From the NCBI GenBank assembly GCA_008828725.1, contig MEHQ01003179.1:153637-217636 (forward strand): a stretch of DNA of 64,000 bases. Direction: 5' to 3'. The position numbers and the translations under genes were made by a program. The notes under the pieces are model-generated. The model did not search any database, was not told where the DNA came from, and saw only the letters and a list, made by a program, of their open reading frames with translations. Below, piece after piece: positions 32,438-44,110 of this stretch (position 1 is its first letter; every line of letters begins with the position of its first letter). The DNA comes from Saccharina japonica (taxonomy: Eukaryota; Sar; Phaeophyceae; Laminariales; Laminariaceae).

Positions 32438-33326
32438 CAAATTTCAAGCGGTTTTCATGGTTTGTATCCGTAGTATCATATATGACATGTATGCTGCGGG
32501 ATGCTCAAAATGCAACAATTCAGCGATCCATAGACTACTCAATCAAGTAGTGTACGACTCGCGGTACGCATGCTCAACATGTCATGGAAAGGTGTACAGC
32601 AGTGCGGTACTGCGACCGAGCGTCACATGACACTCTTTTACTACTGCAAACGCTATCCGAAACTAATTCAAAGTAGTTTGTACCCGGAATGTTAGAATGT
32701 GGTGTTGTTGCTGTCGATTGACGGCACCCGTGACGGCACTCTTACACCTCTTGCCATTGACAGCCGTTAAGGCGCTTTTCACACTAACACAAGTATACTA
32801 AGTCTAAGGTAGTCTTGACGGGCCAAAAGATAAAATTAGACCATCAAACGAGCTCTTTCTTTGTCTATCGTTTACGTTCGTAGCTCATGTCCTGTGGCTG
32901 TGTTGTTGTGCTCTTGTGTGGGGTTCGTATGGGGACACGGTTAGAGGTGCCATTGAACACGTATTTACGCCAAAACTGGCTCTTTTTATGTCACGAGACC
33001 CAGTTGAAATGAAAAATGAAACTGTTGACGTTTAGAAAATAAACCAATCAGAGCCAGCCAAATGTCGTCGTCACGATGAACGGCTGAGAAATCTCCAAAT
33101 TTCAGCTTCCCTGCTACTCGTACGTAATGACGTTGGGTAGCCTCGTTCGCTCGTTCGAGCTGTCTGTACTCCCTGCTCGTGATGCTGCTTGCACTTTGAA
33201 CAGCAGTAACGACACAACCCACAGCCCACAATCAGCGAAGCCCAAGCCCGCTTGTCTTACGGAACTCCAGCGCTCGTGGCGATGGCTGCCCACACGTCAC
33301 GGTAGCAGCCGTCCGTGCCAGATCAA
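32438..33326. other. Unassigned DNA
   Basis: No gene or repeat identified. Confidence 0.35.
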
Positions 33327-33413
33327 AACCAACTGCTGCAGCAGCATTGAGCAGCAGCATTGAGCAGTAGCATCAAGCAGCAGTAGCAAGCAGAAGCAAA
33401 AGCAGCAACAGCA

Positions 33414-33475
<62 letters not shown>
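33327..33475 (+). repeat. (CAG)n trinucleotide tract
   Basis: Imperfect CAG/AGC from 33,338, with a pure run of about 18 units from about 33,417 to 33,471. Could encode poly-Gln, Ser or Ala; no gene context is visible. Confidence 0.9.
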
Positions 33476-33477
<2 letters not shown>

Positions 33478-34600
33478 CAGGGATGACCCAGCTCATGCGC
33501 AGTGGAGATCGTGCGCACGCTGTCGGCTGCAGTAGCATCCAAACCTGCTACTCGCGCCTGCGGAATTCTGACCACTTCGCTTAACTCTTGAAAACCGCAG
33601 GCAGCCGTACGTAGCCGACCCCGGACGCCGATGAGCAGGTAAAACCGTAGCCTCAGCCAACCCCGGGCGCTGATGCGCAGCTAGCACCAACCAGCTGCAT
33701 CAGTCATTGTCCGGATCTGCTGCTGACACAGCAGCAGCAGCCATGATTACTACCTGGTGCTATTGCTCAGCACAGCTGGTAGTCTCCCTCCCGTATTGCT
33801 ATCAGACTCATGAGCAGCTTTGTCCGTAAATATTACAACCGTTTGGACTGAATTAAACACCAAAACGGTTTTTATTTTCAGGTTCAGAATGGTAGGGAAA
33901 TTATTTTCAGTTGGAGAGTCCCGAAAAATTAGTGGAGGGTTGTTATTTATATGCAAAAGAAGCGTAACATACACTATTAATATTAATAGTACAACCAAAA
34001 GAGACTAAGTGGCCTTCTTTCAGCGTGGGGTTTTCCTCTGCAGCGAATCGGATTTCAATGCGGTTTGCTCTGATAGATAGCCTATACCCTAAAGCATGCA
34101 TTCATTCATCAGAGTGTTGAAGTAAAGGAGGGAAATAATTCCGCAAGAGAAAATGAAAAATATAGTCCTTTTCGGCCGTTTCTCTTCCAATTCTGAATAT
34201 TTTTTTGACGTGATGAACTAATACAACCGCGGCGACCCTACATCCATGGCCGCGAAGTATGAAGAGCAAACTCCTCCGTCATCCGGAGTAAACGGCGATC
34301 AAAGTTCAGCCTGTATGTAGTGTTTATTCAAGATATTCAAGAAAATACGATTTCCGTTTTTTTTTTGCTATGGTTGTTTTGATCGATACGAAAAGACAAG
34401 ACATGATATTGCGGCGGAATAAGCTTCATTGGCACCTCTAACGGTGGCGCGCTATATAAGGGTTTAAAGTTTCATGGTAAAACATTAATTTGGCGGGGAG
34501 TACAAAATATCGAGATTGATAATTGAATTGATCAATCTTCGATTCTGATTCTGGATTGAAAGATTGGCCGCCAAAATGGTCAATTCAATCTCGAGATAAT
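33476..34600. other. Unassigned DNA
   Basis: Short duplicated motif CCGACCCCGGACGC(C)GATGAGCAG / CCAACCCCGGGCGCTGATGCGCAG at 33,614-33,680. Otherwise AT-rich with no recognised gene. Confidence 0.35.
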
Positions 34601-34603
34601 AAA

Positions 34604-34780
34604 AAGGGCAACGGCCAAAAACAGGTACATACTCAATCAAGTAAAAACGCACCTCACGTGCCCTGCCATTGGTCCAAAACTCGTTGTACCTGTTTTTGCC
34701 TCTTTGAAACCCAGGTACACCTGGTTGTGTCTACTCTGCTTGACTTCCACCTGTTTTTTGCCGTTTTTAAGCCAATCAGA
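34604..34780. mobile_element. Possible short TIR element
   Basis: GGGCAACGGCCAAAAACAGG on the left and the reverse of CACCTGTTTTTTGCCG on the right form a rough inverted repeat, with an inner GTACCTGTTTTTGCC copy. The style recalls the Mutator-like element at 15.8 kb (GGGCAAT...CCAAAAACGGGTA), but no target duplication is clear. Confidence 0.3.
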
Positions 34781-35169
34781 AGCCCTTCATAGTTCCACCC
34801 TATGCCCCCTATACAAATGCCGACGTACGCGGAGACCCCTTCCTGCCTTCGCACCTCGCATCTCGCCACTCAAGCGACACACATATCTGCCTGCAACCTC
34901 CGCCGAAATAATACGAGATAGAAGGCTCCCGTTCGGGATTGTGGTTGACTTGGAATACCAGGGGTGTCGCAAGCTGAGAAGGGAAAACACAACAGCAGGC
35001 GTTCGTTCCTCGTACTATTAATAGCAGCTACGTAGCCACCGGGCGAGCACGAAGAACATGAAACATATCTTGAAAGAGACAAAACAAAGAAGGGGGAGCC
35101 ACCGGGCAAAAAACACCGATCAGCCCACCCGAGTTTATAGCTACGGATAAGAGCTACAGCAGTAGCACT
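34781..35169. other. Upstream region of the two-exon gene candidate
   Basis: No repeat recognised. No clear TATA box or initiator could be assigned. Confidence 0.3.
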
Positions 35170-36161
35170 ATGGCCACCGACGGCAGTCCTGAAATCAAGG
35201 TGGTCTTGGTCTATTGTTCGACGCCGGAGCTTTGTGCGGCGGCCGCGAAGCGGTTCCTGATAAATGGCTTGCAAGTAAGTATGAGGTATCTTCTACCTAC
35301 TACTACGGCATACTTCGTATACGTACGAGTACTGCGGTTCCTGTCTGATTATGCTACTTCCCAAAAGGTCCTTGACAATATTATGCCCCAGCCATAATAG
35401 CAACAGCTGTTACTGATTGTGATTCTAGACACTCACCCGTATCCTTCGTATAATCGTTGCAATCACAGCAGTTCACAACTAAAAAAATTAACTCCAATTT
35501 ATACTCGGACGTGCGTATATCAGATACCTGGTATATAACAACAGACACCCAAATAAACACCCTGCCCAGGTATGTACTAGGCCTATACCTGGTACACAAC
35601 TACAGTAATATCAGTACTCGGGCCACAAAACTGTTGAAGAGGGGGCTAGCGCTCGCCATTCGGGTGCAAAAACAACTATTTTGCGTTGCAAGGAACGGCA
35701 GGTTCGTGGGGTGCGTTTTAAACTTGATTTGAGCATTATTTGTTTTTGGCCCCGAACGGACCAGATATACCTGTTTTTGACCGCTGCTAAAAAAAAAATA
35801 TATTTTTCAGGTGAATCCAATCCCAATCCCCATCACTGGCATGTATGTACTTGGAGTAGGGTGTTGACGATTGGCCAACTACAAGTAGTTAATTGTAACC
35901 ATCCATCGCACTGAACAAACACGACACTATGTTTACATGGAATATATGATATAAAACGCATCGTTGCTGTCTGCCTTTTTTGTGTTCTGATTTTGATCAA
36001 TTCCAAAACAGAGTTACGCCCAGGTGACGGAATTGATTTGCGACAGACTCCCCGGGCACGACCAAGTCATTGTCTTGGTGACCCGAGGAGTTAAGGAAAG
36101 GCTAGTGGGGCATCATGGCCATCTGGCGTCCTTGCCTTCGACCCAGCTCGGTCTGGCCGAG
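35170..36161 (+). CDS. Two-exon gene candidate (hypothetical protein, partial)
   Basis: Exon 1 (35,170-35,274) starts MATDGSPEIKVVLVYC and ends at a perfect GTAAGT donor after a complete codon. A 737-bp intron follows (35,275-36,011; acceptor AACAG). Exon 2 (36,012-36,161) continues in the same phase: SYAQVTELICDRL, then DQVIVLVTRGVKERL, ending at a possible GTACGG donor. Joined, this is 85 residues with two beta-strand-like segments (KVVLVYC and QVIVLVTRG) separated by an Ala-rich helix-like segment, as in a small alpha/beta fold. An alternative acceptor 12 bases downstream also keeps phase. Family not recognised. Downstream exons, if any, would lie beyond the TIR element at 36.3-37.0 kb. 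Confidence 0.45.
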
Positions 36162-36281
36162 GTACGGAAGTTTGTCTGGATTTGGTGGGGATTTCTGCAA
36201 CACATAGCGGCCGGCGTCCCCGGTGGAATGACAGGTGAATCTCGTCCCTGTTTGAGTCGAGGTTGCGGGTTCGAGCCTAGA

Positions 36282-37036
36282 GGTGTACCCCGGCGAGTAC
36301 CCGTCACAAACGGGTACTTGGATAATTATGAAAGTGAAACCCGAACCCGTCGCGGATAACCCGGGTTTTCCGACAAAGTTAAACGGATTCAACGAGTACT
36401 CGGGTAAACCCGGGTACCCGGCCAACCAGTTTCAATTACGGTCACCAAGGAGTGCCACACGCGGATGACAGTGCGTACTACGATTTAATGTCGAAACGAT
36501 AACTACTGTATAACCATCAGACAACAAACGGTACCGGAGCGCCGGGTATTCGATAATCCCTCCACCTGTAATACCGTTGCGTAGTCGTACTGAGCACATT
36601 CAGGTAGCGCAAAATAGACATGTGCCATAATAATAGTAGGTGGCGTTTCTAGGTCTTCATGTCGGGCAGTGTCATGGCTCGAGGAACATAAATACATGCC
36701 TATACATCGGTAGTAAACAGAACGGACACGCTTACAAAACATAACGGTGGAAACTAATTTGACAAACCGTACTAAACGCATCAACATTCTTGGAATATTC
36801 AGCTTTAAATAGTGATACCCAGGGGCACCCAATTGTCTGTCGATTAAAAAGGTTTCTAGAGATATTGTGAGGGGGAACATGCAAAACATACGGGTACCCG
36901 GGTACTCGAACCCGCCGAGTACCGAGGTTTTGGTCACCCCCAAAACCCGTGGGTTTTGAGTCAAACCAGAACCCGTCACGGCTTTTGCCCATCCGGGTTA
37001 TACCCGCCGGGTACCCAGGTTTCGGTCATCCGGAGT
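36282..37036 (+). mobile_element. TIR element with GGTACC-rich ends, copy 1
   Basis: About 755 bp. The left end is TGTACCCCGGCGAGTACCCG; the right end in reverse is TGTACTCCGGATGACCG and then GGGTACCCGGCGGGTA. Both ends are dense in CCCGGGTACCC-type palindromes. The same element lies inverted at 52,999-53,793 at high identity. It has no recognisable transposase and no clear target duplication. The ends look like a MITE or other non-autonomous DNA transposon of unknown superfamily. Confidence 0.65.
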
Positions 37037-37189
37037 ACATATCTATTCGAGCCAACCCGAGTGCATACTCGAAGGGGCTTTTTCTCGCGAAAAATATCTT
37101 GACTAGCGGAAAGCGCGAGAGCGTGAGTTAGCAAAATTCGATGAAAATCGACGAGCGTTGGGAAGGATTAACCCTCTGCGCCATAAAAA

Positions 37190-37312
37190 TCAAGGCACGA
37201 ACCGTAGTGGGGAGGAAGAAGAACCCGCTTTGTGACCCCAGATTTGAGTCACGACTAAGAAGGAGAGAGAAAAGAAGGGCGAATTTAATGAATGGGATGA
37301 AAAAAAACTGAA
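37190..37312 (+). repeat. Dispersed repeat, copy 2
   Basis: Partner of 12,845-12,975: GAACCGTAGTG, GACCCCAGATTTGAGT, AAGGAGAGAGAAAA, then GGGATGAAAA. Confidence 0.65.
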
Positions 37313-37718
37313 ACAAAATATCGGTGGAAAATTACAATTGGATGTTTGCCACCCACTTAAGCTCGCGCCGCGAAGTATACGAGGGCACGGCAGCAAAGGC
37401 GCGAAAACGGAAGATTGGTCGTAGCATTTCCTTTCTTAATCCTCTCCAGCTGTTCGTTTGCCTCGGTCTTTGTCGACTGAACCCCCCATTGGCACACTAG
37501 ATAGCAGCCAGGAAACGATCGCCATCTCAGGAGGTAGTTGGTGGCCACAGACGGTCAAACAGGAAGGGGGTGCGATAAGCAAAAACAATAATGCAACAGC
37601 ACATAAAATACCGTAACGAGGGCCCAAATGTTGGAGGTATATCAATGAGGAGTAGGACCGGTACTCCGTCTTGAACGGGATGAACGGCCAAAGATCACAT
37701 GACTTCAGGCAGGCACCA
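37313..37718. other. Unassigned DNA
   Basis: No gene or repeat recognised; short minus-strand frames only. Confidence 0.3.
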
Positions 37719-37719
37719 A

Positions 37720-38112
37720 ACCTGGCGATCGAGTTAGATCATTTGTGCGGGGTGGAGAACCTTTGCTCCGCACAAAGGGAATTATCGTATCACGTAGTGT
37801 GTATATGGTAAGGCGCCCGCGAGGCAGTTACATAGTGCTCCCATTGCTGTCTCAGGAAGTGGCCACACCATAAACTAAATGAACCCACTGAAGCTGTCAT
37901 CCACATGCAAGACCGCCTCACAAGCGGTTCATAGTAGGATGCAGCTCACCCTTCATGCGACTCGCCCAATACCTCACGGCGCTTCGCGCTTGGTGCTAAC
38001 AATGTCTGCCTGGTCGGTGAAAACCCGACATGGTCCGTCCCGGCATTGTAGGGATGCAAGGGTCTATGGTCATACGACCACGGCCATGCATGGAAATGAT
38101 ATACACCCCCAC
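37720..38112 (+). repeat. C-tailed dispersed repeat, full copy at 37.7 kb
   Basis: Full-length reference copy. 5' part GGCGATCGAGTTAGATCATT; hairpin 1 TTGTGCGG/CCGCACAA; GTATCACGTAGTGTG; hairpin 2 CCGCC/GCGG; hairpin 3 CACGGCGCTTCGCGCTTGGTG; CCGTCCCGGCATTGTAGGG; GGGTCTATGGTCATACGACC; and a terminal C-run. No long frame. The several conserved hairpins suggest a transcribed structured RNA, such as a SINE, but no good pol III A/B boxes were found. Confidence 0.75.
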
Positions 38113-38154
38113 CCCCATTAAAAATATAATATAATAAGGATTACAATACATCCC

Positions 38155-38155
38155 N
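38155..38155. other. Single N
   Basis: Ambiguous base or collapsed gap between the C-tailed repeat region and a short tandem repeat. Confidence 0.6.
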
Positions 38156-38425
38156 CCTTCAGTACCCCTTTTTGGCGTGCCTCCAGGAGGAGTACCTCTT
38201 TTCGGGGTGCCTTTGAGTACCTCGCTTGACGTGCCTTCAGTACCCCTTTTTTGGCATGCCTTTAGGGAAACCCCTTTAGACATGCGTTCAGGAGTACCCC
38301 TTTTGACGTGCCTTAAAGGAGATGTACCCCTTTTGACGTGCGTTCAGTACCTCTTATGGCGTGCCTTCAGGAGGTGTACCCCTTTTGATGTACCCTCAGA
38401 AGGGTTCGTAGCCTCGCAGGGAAGG
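38156..38425 (+). repeat. Short tandem repeat (about 28-45 bp, irregular)
   Basis: Repeats of GTACCCCTTTTGACGTGCC then TTCAGGAG with variable spacers. Bounded on the left by the N. Confidence 0.75.
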
Positions 38426-38691
38426 CGTGTAGAAGTAGGTTTTGAGGAGTCGTACCTCCGATTCATGTTCTACGAAATCGGCTGAGAGCCAGTGAAGTCA
38501 TTCATAAGGAGAACTGCATTGTTGGCTAGTTTTGCCTATTATTAAGGCCTGCTTGATAACACCTTCCATGCTTGGTTCCATCGGATTATAGTTACCCTTT
38601 TACATATGGATGGTATGATTGGAACAATCACTATACATTGTCAGGTGGCAAATAAAATATTAATATAATACGTACGGATTACATTTTAACC
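38426..38691. other. Unassigned spacer
   Basis: AT-rich; no feature recognised. Confidence 0.3.
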
Positions 38692-40697
38692 CAGCGTTTT
38701 CCGAGCCCGACGCCAATTGATCGAGGGGGGGCACCAGCCCGCCGTAGGCCAATCAGGGGCCGCGGCGCGCGCGCCGGGAGTTACCCCTCGGGGGGACCCT
38801 CCAGTTCCGCCGCACACGGGGACGATAGGGCCCCATCCCCGGTTCGGAAATCCCTCCGGCTCGAAACCGTCGAGCACGGTGTGGAAATCCCAGCCCCACC
38901 GGCCGATCGCTGATTGGTTGGGACTCGAAAATAAAGCCAGCGCCACCCGGGGACGATAGGGCCTCATCCATTGATCGGAAATCTCTCCATACATGTACAA
39001 CTCCAACAGCCCGGGGACGAAATCCGAGATCTCCCGGGTCGGCACCGCCGCGCACGGTGTGGAAACCCAAGCCACGCCGGCCGATCGCTGATTGGCTGGG
39101 GCTCGTATCCGAAGCCAGAGCCACCCGGGGACGACAGAGTATCATGCCCGGATCGGGAATCCCGCCATGCATCCACAAGTCCTCACCCGGGGACGAATGG
39201 TCCCCATCCCCGGTGCGCGAATGCCTCCGTATCTCTACAAATCCGACCACCCGGGGACAAAAAAACGACCCCCCGGATCGAAACCACCCCGCAGGGTGTG
39301 AAAACTCCAGCCCGACCGAACGATCACTGATTGATTGGGGCGCGAAAAAAAAGCCAGCGCCACCAGGGGACGATACGGCCCCATCCCCGGTTCCCAAATC
39401 CCTCCATGCATGTAAAATCCAACAACGCGGGGACGAAAACCGAGGTCCCCCGGGTCGACACTGCAGCGCACGGTGTGGATCCACACCGGCCGATCGCTGA
39501 TTGGCTCGGGCTCGTATACAAAGCCAGAGCCACCCGGTGACGACAGAGTATCATCCCCGGATCGAAACTATCGCCATGCATCCACAACTCCTCACCCGTG
39601 GACTGTTGGTCCCCATCCCCGGTTTGCGAATTCCCCCGTATCTCTACAACTCCGACCACCCAGGGACCCAGGGACGAACATAACGATCCCCCGGGTCAAA
39701 ACTGCCCCACACGGCGTGGAAACCCCAGCCTGACCGGCCGATCGCTGACTGGTTGGGACTCGAAAATAAAGCATGGCTGGGGCTCGTATGCAAAGCCAGA
39801 GCCACCCGGGGACGACAGAGTATCATCCCCCGATCGGAAATTCCGCCATAAATCCGCAACTTCTCCACCGAGGACGAGAGGTCTCCATCCCCGGTTTGGA
39901 AACCCCTCCGTATCGAAAATGGTGCCTCCCCGGGTCAACACCACCTCGCACGGTGTGGTACCCCCAATACCGCCGCCTGATCGCTCATTGACTGGGACTA
40001 GGGAAAAATAAATGAAGACAGCACCAACGGGGGACGATAAGGTCCCATCCCCGATTCGGAAACCCTTCCGTACATTTATAACTCCACCAACACGGCGACG
40101 AAATCGAGTTCCCCCCGGTCGACACAGCCCCGCACGGTTTGAACCCCAATCCCACCAGCCGATCGCTGATTGGGTGGGGCTCGAAGGTTAGGCCAGCGCC
40201 ACCCGGGGACGACAGGGTCCCATCCCCGGAACGGAAATACCTCCATACGTTTACGACTCCAACAAGCCGGGGACGAAACCCCAGGTCCCCCGGGTCGACA
40301 CCACCGCGCACGGTGCACAAACCCAAACCCCACTGGCTCTATCACTGACTGACTGGGGTAGCTTCGAGGGTATGCCGCAGGCGGGGAGGAAAAGGTCCTA
40401 TCACCAGATAATTAATCATTATTCCAATACCACTCCGACAAATCGGGTATGAAATATGTGATCTCTAGGGTCGATACCGCCTCGCACGGTATGGAAACCT
40501 CAACCCCACTGGCTCCATTACTCGGTGGCTTGAGTTCATGGAGCCAGCTCCATCCGGGGAAGGTAAAGTGTCATCACCGGACTATGAATATGCTCGTCCG
40601 TACATCTACAAATTCGACAACATGGGGATTATACCGGTGATCCCCCGAGTCGATACCGCCTTTCGTGGTGTGGAAACCAAAATACCCCTGGCTCATA
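38692..40697 (+). repeat. Satellite array 2 (178-bp units), with head
   Basis: Head (GCGTTTTCCGAGCCCGACGC) at 38,692, then about 10 units in the same orientation as array 1. From about 40,330 it passes into the same degenerate ACTGGCTCTATCACTGA and TTTCG(T/C)GGTGTGGAAA variants as array 1, so unit order along the element is conserved. Interrupted at 40,698 by an insertion. Confidence 0.85.
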
Positions 40698-41412
40698 TGG
40701 TCCGTGCAGGACAATATGTACATTTTTTTTTCGATCAATAACTTTAGAAATACTGCGAACTGGAAAATAAAAAGACGACCACCACGATCGCCAGGGCCAA
40801 GGGAATCGCATACCTGGTATCTCATTTTGTTTTTTTTCCTTCACTAAAATCAAGTAAGTAGTGAAATAATCGAGAAAATGCACCCCTAAAGCTGGCAAAA
40901 TCAGCTAAACAATGTGTCATTTTGGACAAAACCTTGATTTTATCGCGAAATTTTGTCAGTATTGAAAAAACAAAATAAAACGGACCTGGGCAAAGACCAG
41001 AGCAATCGTTTCCCGCCCTTTATTTTGAAAACTTGAAGTGTGATCTCCGTATCGAAACGATACTAAATGGCATTCCAGGCTCGTTTTTTTGGCGATATCA
41101 CGGTCAATATTGATTTTTTTTTATCGGAAAGAATACCGGTACGTACCTCGCAAATTCATGAACCCGTCGTTTCCCATCATAATATTTTACCCCCGAATTG
41201 TGTGCCCACCTGGCGAAACCAAGTATACTTTTACGGTTTATCGACTGTAAAAAGGCGGAATATTTTCGTTGGGAATAAAAAAAATCGTCTATCCTCTGCG
41301 CCTCCAAACGAGGCATTTAGATGTACTTTCCGTATTCAACACATCCCCTGGGCAAAGGAGATACGCGTACCTGGGCACTGGGGGAAAATAGTAGAAATTG
41401 TGCTGCACGGAC
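40698..41412. mobile_element. 715-bp TIR insertion into the satellite tail
   Basis: Ends GTCCGTGCAGGACAAT and, inverted, GTCCGTGCAGCACAAT (about 15 of 16). It lies between TA dinucleotides (40,696-40,697 and 41,413-41,414). Removing it restores a satellite reading that matches uninterrupted copies at 2.69 kb and 52.02 kb (GGCTCATA followed by TTGATTGGCTTTGTGG-like sequence). TA duplications are typical of Tc1/mariner-like elements, but no transposase is present and the left end has two extra bases, so the superfamily is tentative. Confidence 0.6.
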
Positions 41413-41630
41413 TAAAGCTTATTGGCTTTGTGGACGGAAGTTCGTGAAGCCAGCGTTCCTCACCAATAGAAGCAACAAGGTTCAGCAAGTTATTTTACCC
41501 CGATCTAATAGACGTATTGGTTCTGGAAGCGGTTGTCATTTCACATGGATCACCATCTACAGCCTTCGCTTGGCGCAGCCCAAAAATAAAAAATAAGGCG
41601 CGCGAAGCGCGCCGATTTTTGCGCTTAAAT
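41413..41630 (+). repeat. Satellite tail with GC hairpin, copy 2
   Basis: Continues the interrupted satellite: GTTCGTGAAGCCAGCGTTCC, CAGCCTTCGCTTGGCGCAG, then stem GGCGCGC (41,597-41,603), loop GAA, stem GCGCGCC (41,607-41,613), and GATTTTTGC. Confidence 0.75.
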
Positions 41631-43226
41631 AATAGGCATATGGGTTTCATCCCTGCGTTTTCCGAGCCCGATGCCCATTGGTCGAGGGGGCGCCCCAGCC
41701 GGGACCCGGCCAATCAGGGGCCGCGGCGCGCGTGGCGGAAGTTACCCCTCGGGGGAACCCCCTACTCCCGCCGCATCCGAGGACGATAGGGCCCCATCCC
41801 CGGTTCGGAAATCCCTCCGTATCTGTACAACTCCAACCACCCGGGGACGAAAAAAGCGATCCCTCGGCTCAAAACCGCCCCGCACGGTGTGGAAATCCCA
41901 GTCCCACCGGCCTATCGCTGATTGGCTGTTGACTGAGGCTCGAAATTAAAGCGACCACCACCCGGGGACGATAGGGACCCATCCCCGGATCAGACATCCC
42001 TGCATACATGTACAACTCCAACAGCCCAGGGACGAAAACCGAGATCGCTGATTAGCTGGGGCTCATATATAAAGCCATGGCCACCCGGGGACGACAGGGT
42101 ATCATCCCCGGATCGGAATTCCCGCTATACATCCACAACTCCTTACCCGGAAACCATTGGTCCCCATCCCTGGTTTGGAAATGCCTACGTACACCTGCAA
42201 CTCCGACCACCCGGGGACGAAAAAACGATTCCCCGGGTCGATACAGCCCTGCAAGGTGTGGAAACCCCAGCCCGACCGGCCGATCGCTGATTGGCTGGGG
42301 CTTGAAAATAAAGTCAGCGCCATGCGGATATGATACGGCCCCATACCCGGTTCGGAAATCCCCCCATACATGTACAAATCCAACAACGCGGGGAAAAAAA
42401 TCGAGGTCCCCCGGGTCGAAACCGCCCCGCAAGGTGTAGAAACCCCTGCCCAACCGTCCGATCGCTGATAGGCTGGGACTCGAAAGAAAATCCAGCGCCA
42501 CGCGGGGACGATAGGGCCCCATCGCCGGCTCGGAAAGCCCTCCATACATCTACAACTCAAACAGCCCGGGGACGAAAAACGAGGTCCCCCGGGTCGACAC
42601 CGCCGGCCACGGTGTGGAAACCCCAGCCACACCGGCCAATCAGGCTCGTATACAAGGCCAGAGCCACCCGGGGACGACAGAATATCATCCTTTCATCTGA
42701 AACCCAGCCATAACTATGCGATTCCCCGCCCGGGGTTGATTGGTACCATCCCCGGTTCGGAAATGCCCCCGTATCTCTACAACTCCACCCACTCGGGAAC
42801 GAAAAAAACGACCCCCCGGCTCAAAGCCGCCCCGCAAGGTGTGGAAACCCCAGACCGACCGGCCGATAGCCGATTGGCTGGGGCGCAAAAATAAAGCCAG
42901 CGCCACCCGGGAACGATACGGCCTCATCCCCGGATCGGAAATCCCTCCATACATGTACAACTCCAACATCCCGGGGACGAAAACCGAAATCTCCCGGGTC
43001 GACACCGCCGGCCACGGTGTGGAAATCCCAGCCACACCGGCTGATCGCTGATTGGCAGGGGCTCGTAAACAAAGCCAAAGCCACCCGGGGACGACAGAGT
43101 ATCATCCCCGAATCGGAAAGCCCGCCATACATCCACAACTCCTCACCCGGGGACGATAGGTCCCCATCCCCGGTTTGGAAATGCCTACGTATACCTGCCA
43201 CTCCGACCACCCGGGGACGAAACGAC
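41631..43226 (+). repeat. Satellite array 3, with head
   Basis: The head restarts about 18 bp after the tail hairpin (AATAGGCATATGGG), then about 8 units. It stops inside a unit at GGGGACGAAACGAC because of the 7.2-kb insertion and resumes in phase at 50,438. Confidence 0.85.
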
Positions 43227-43349
43227 CAGGGCCTTCCACGGGAAATATCCCGCAGGATTTCACGGGAATTGGGTTTTTCCCGTTCCCGTGCAAAAATCGT
43301 TCCGGTGATCCCACCCAAACAGTTTCCGAAGAAATCTTGCACAGATGCT

Positions 43350-44110
43350 CCGAGTATATACTCGGAGTATCGAGTATATACTCGGAGTATCGAGTATTTT
43401 TCGTACTCCGAGTGCTGAGAGTATTAGAGTACTGGTGGCCTAAATACTTGGAGTACTTGGAGTATGAGCAGTACTGAAGGCCCATATACTCCGAGTACTG
43501 GGAGTATGAGCAGTACTTATACTCGAGTACAAGCAGTACTCGGAGTAAAAACATCTAAATTACTCTGAGTACTCCAAGCATCGAGAGTATTGAACACCGA
43601 AATACTGCGAGTACACAAAGTACCTGAAGTATTTTTTTCTCAAAAATACTCTAATTATACTTCGAGGTATTGGGAGCATCTGTGAATTTTGAAATGCTAT
43701 AGGCGCCAGTCACATGCTCCCCGAAACTGGGAGGAATGACGGCCGAGTCTTTTTAATGATGCAAATATGCTCCTAACGTAATTCACACTCCGAGTATACT
43801 CCGAGTATCGAGTACATCGTACTCCGAGTACTTAAGAGTATTAGAGTACTGGCGGCCTGAATACTCGGAGTATGGAGTATGAGCAGTACTGAAGCCCCAA
43901 ATACTCGGAGTACAAGGAGTACCCGCAGTATCGGACCCCGAAATACTCCGAAATATTCCGAGTACAAGCAGTATTGAGAGTGTTCATACCCGAAAATACT
44001 ACGAGTACGAGCAGTATCCCGGAGTATCGAACCCCGAAATACTCCGAGTACATGAAGCACCTCAAATATTTTATCTCCAATACTCGTTACTTTACTCCAA
44101 GGTACTCGGA
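43350..44110. repeat. Field of TACTCGGAGTA palindromes
   Basis: Dozens of imperfect copies of the palindrome TACTC(C/G)GAGTA and of GAGCAGTACT occur in two blocks (43,350-43,690 and 43,790-44,110) separated by about 100 bp. Each block is flanked by GCATCTGTGA-type and CCCACCCAAACAG sequences in opposite orientation (43,307 and 44,113). No coding potential. Confidence 0.75.

Noticed and set aside
32235..32447. Glu-Ile repeat protein on the minus strand
   Set aside because: Direct translation of the hexamer repeat; no gene context.
36230..36275. tRNA gene suggested by GCGGGTTCGAGCC
   Set aside because: A B-box-like word only; no acceptor, D or anticodon arms at the right spacing.
38753..39484. 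243-codon minus-strand frame in satellite array 2
   Set aside because: Same artefact as in array 1; the translated pattern just follows the repeat.
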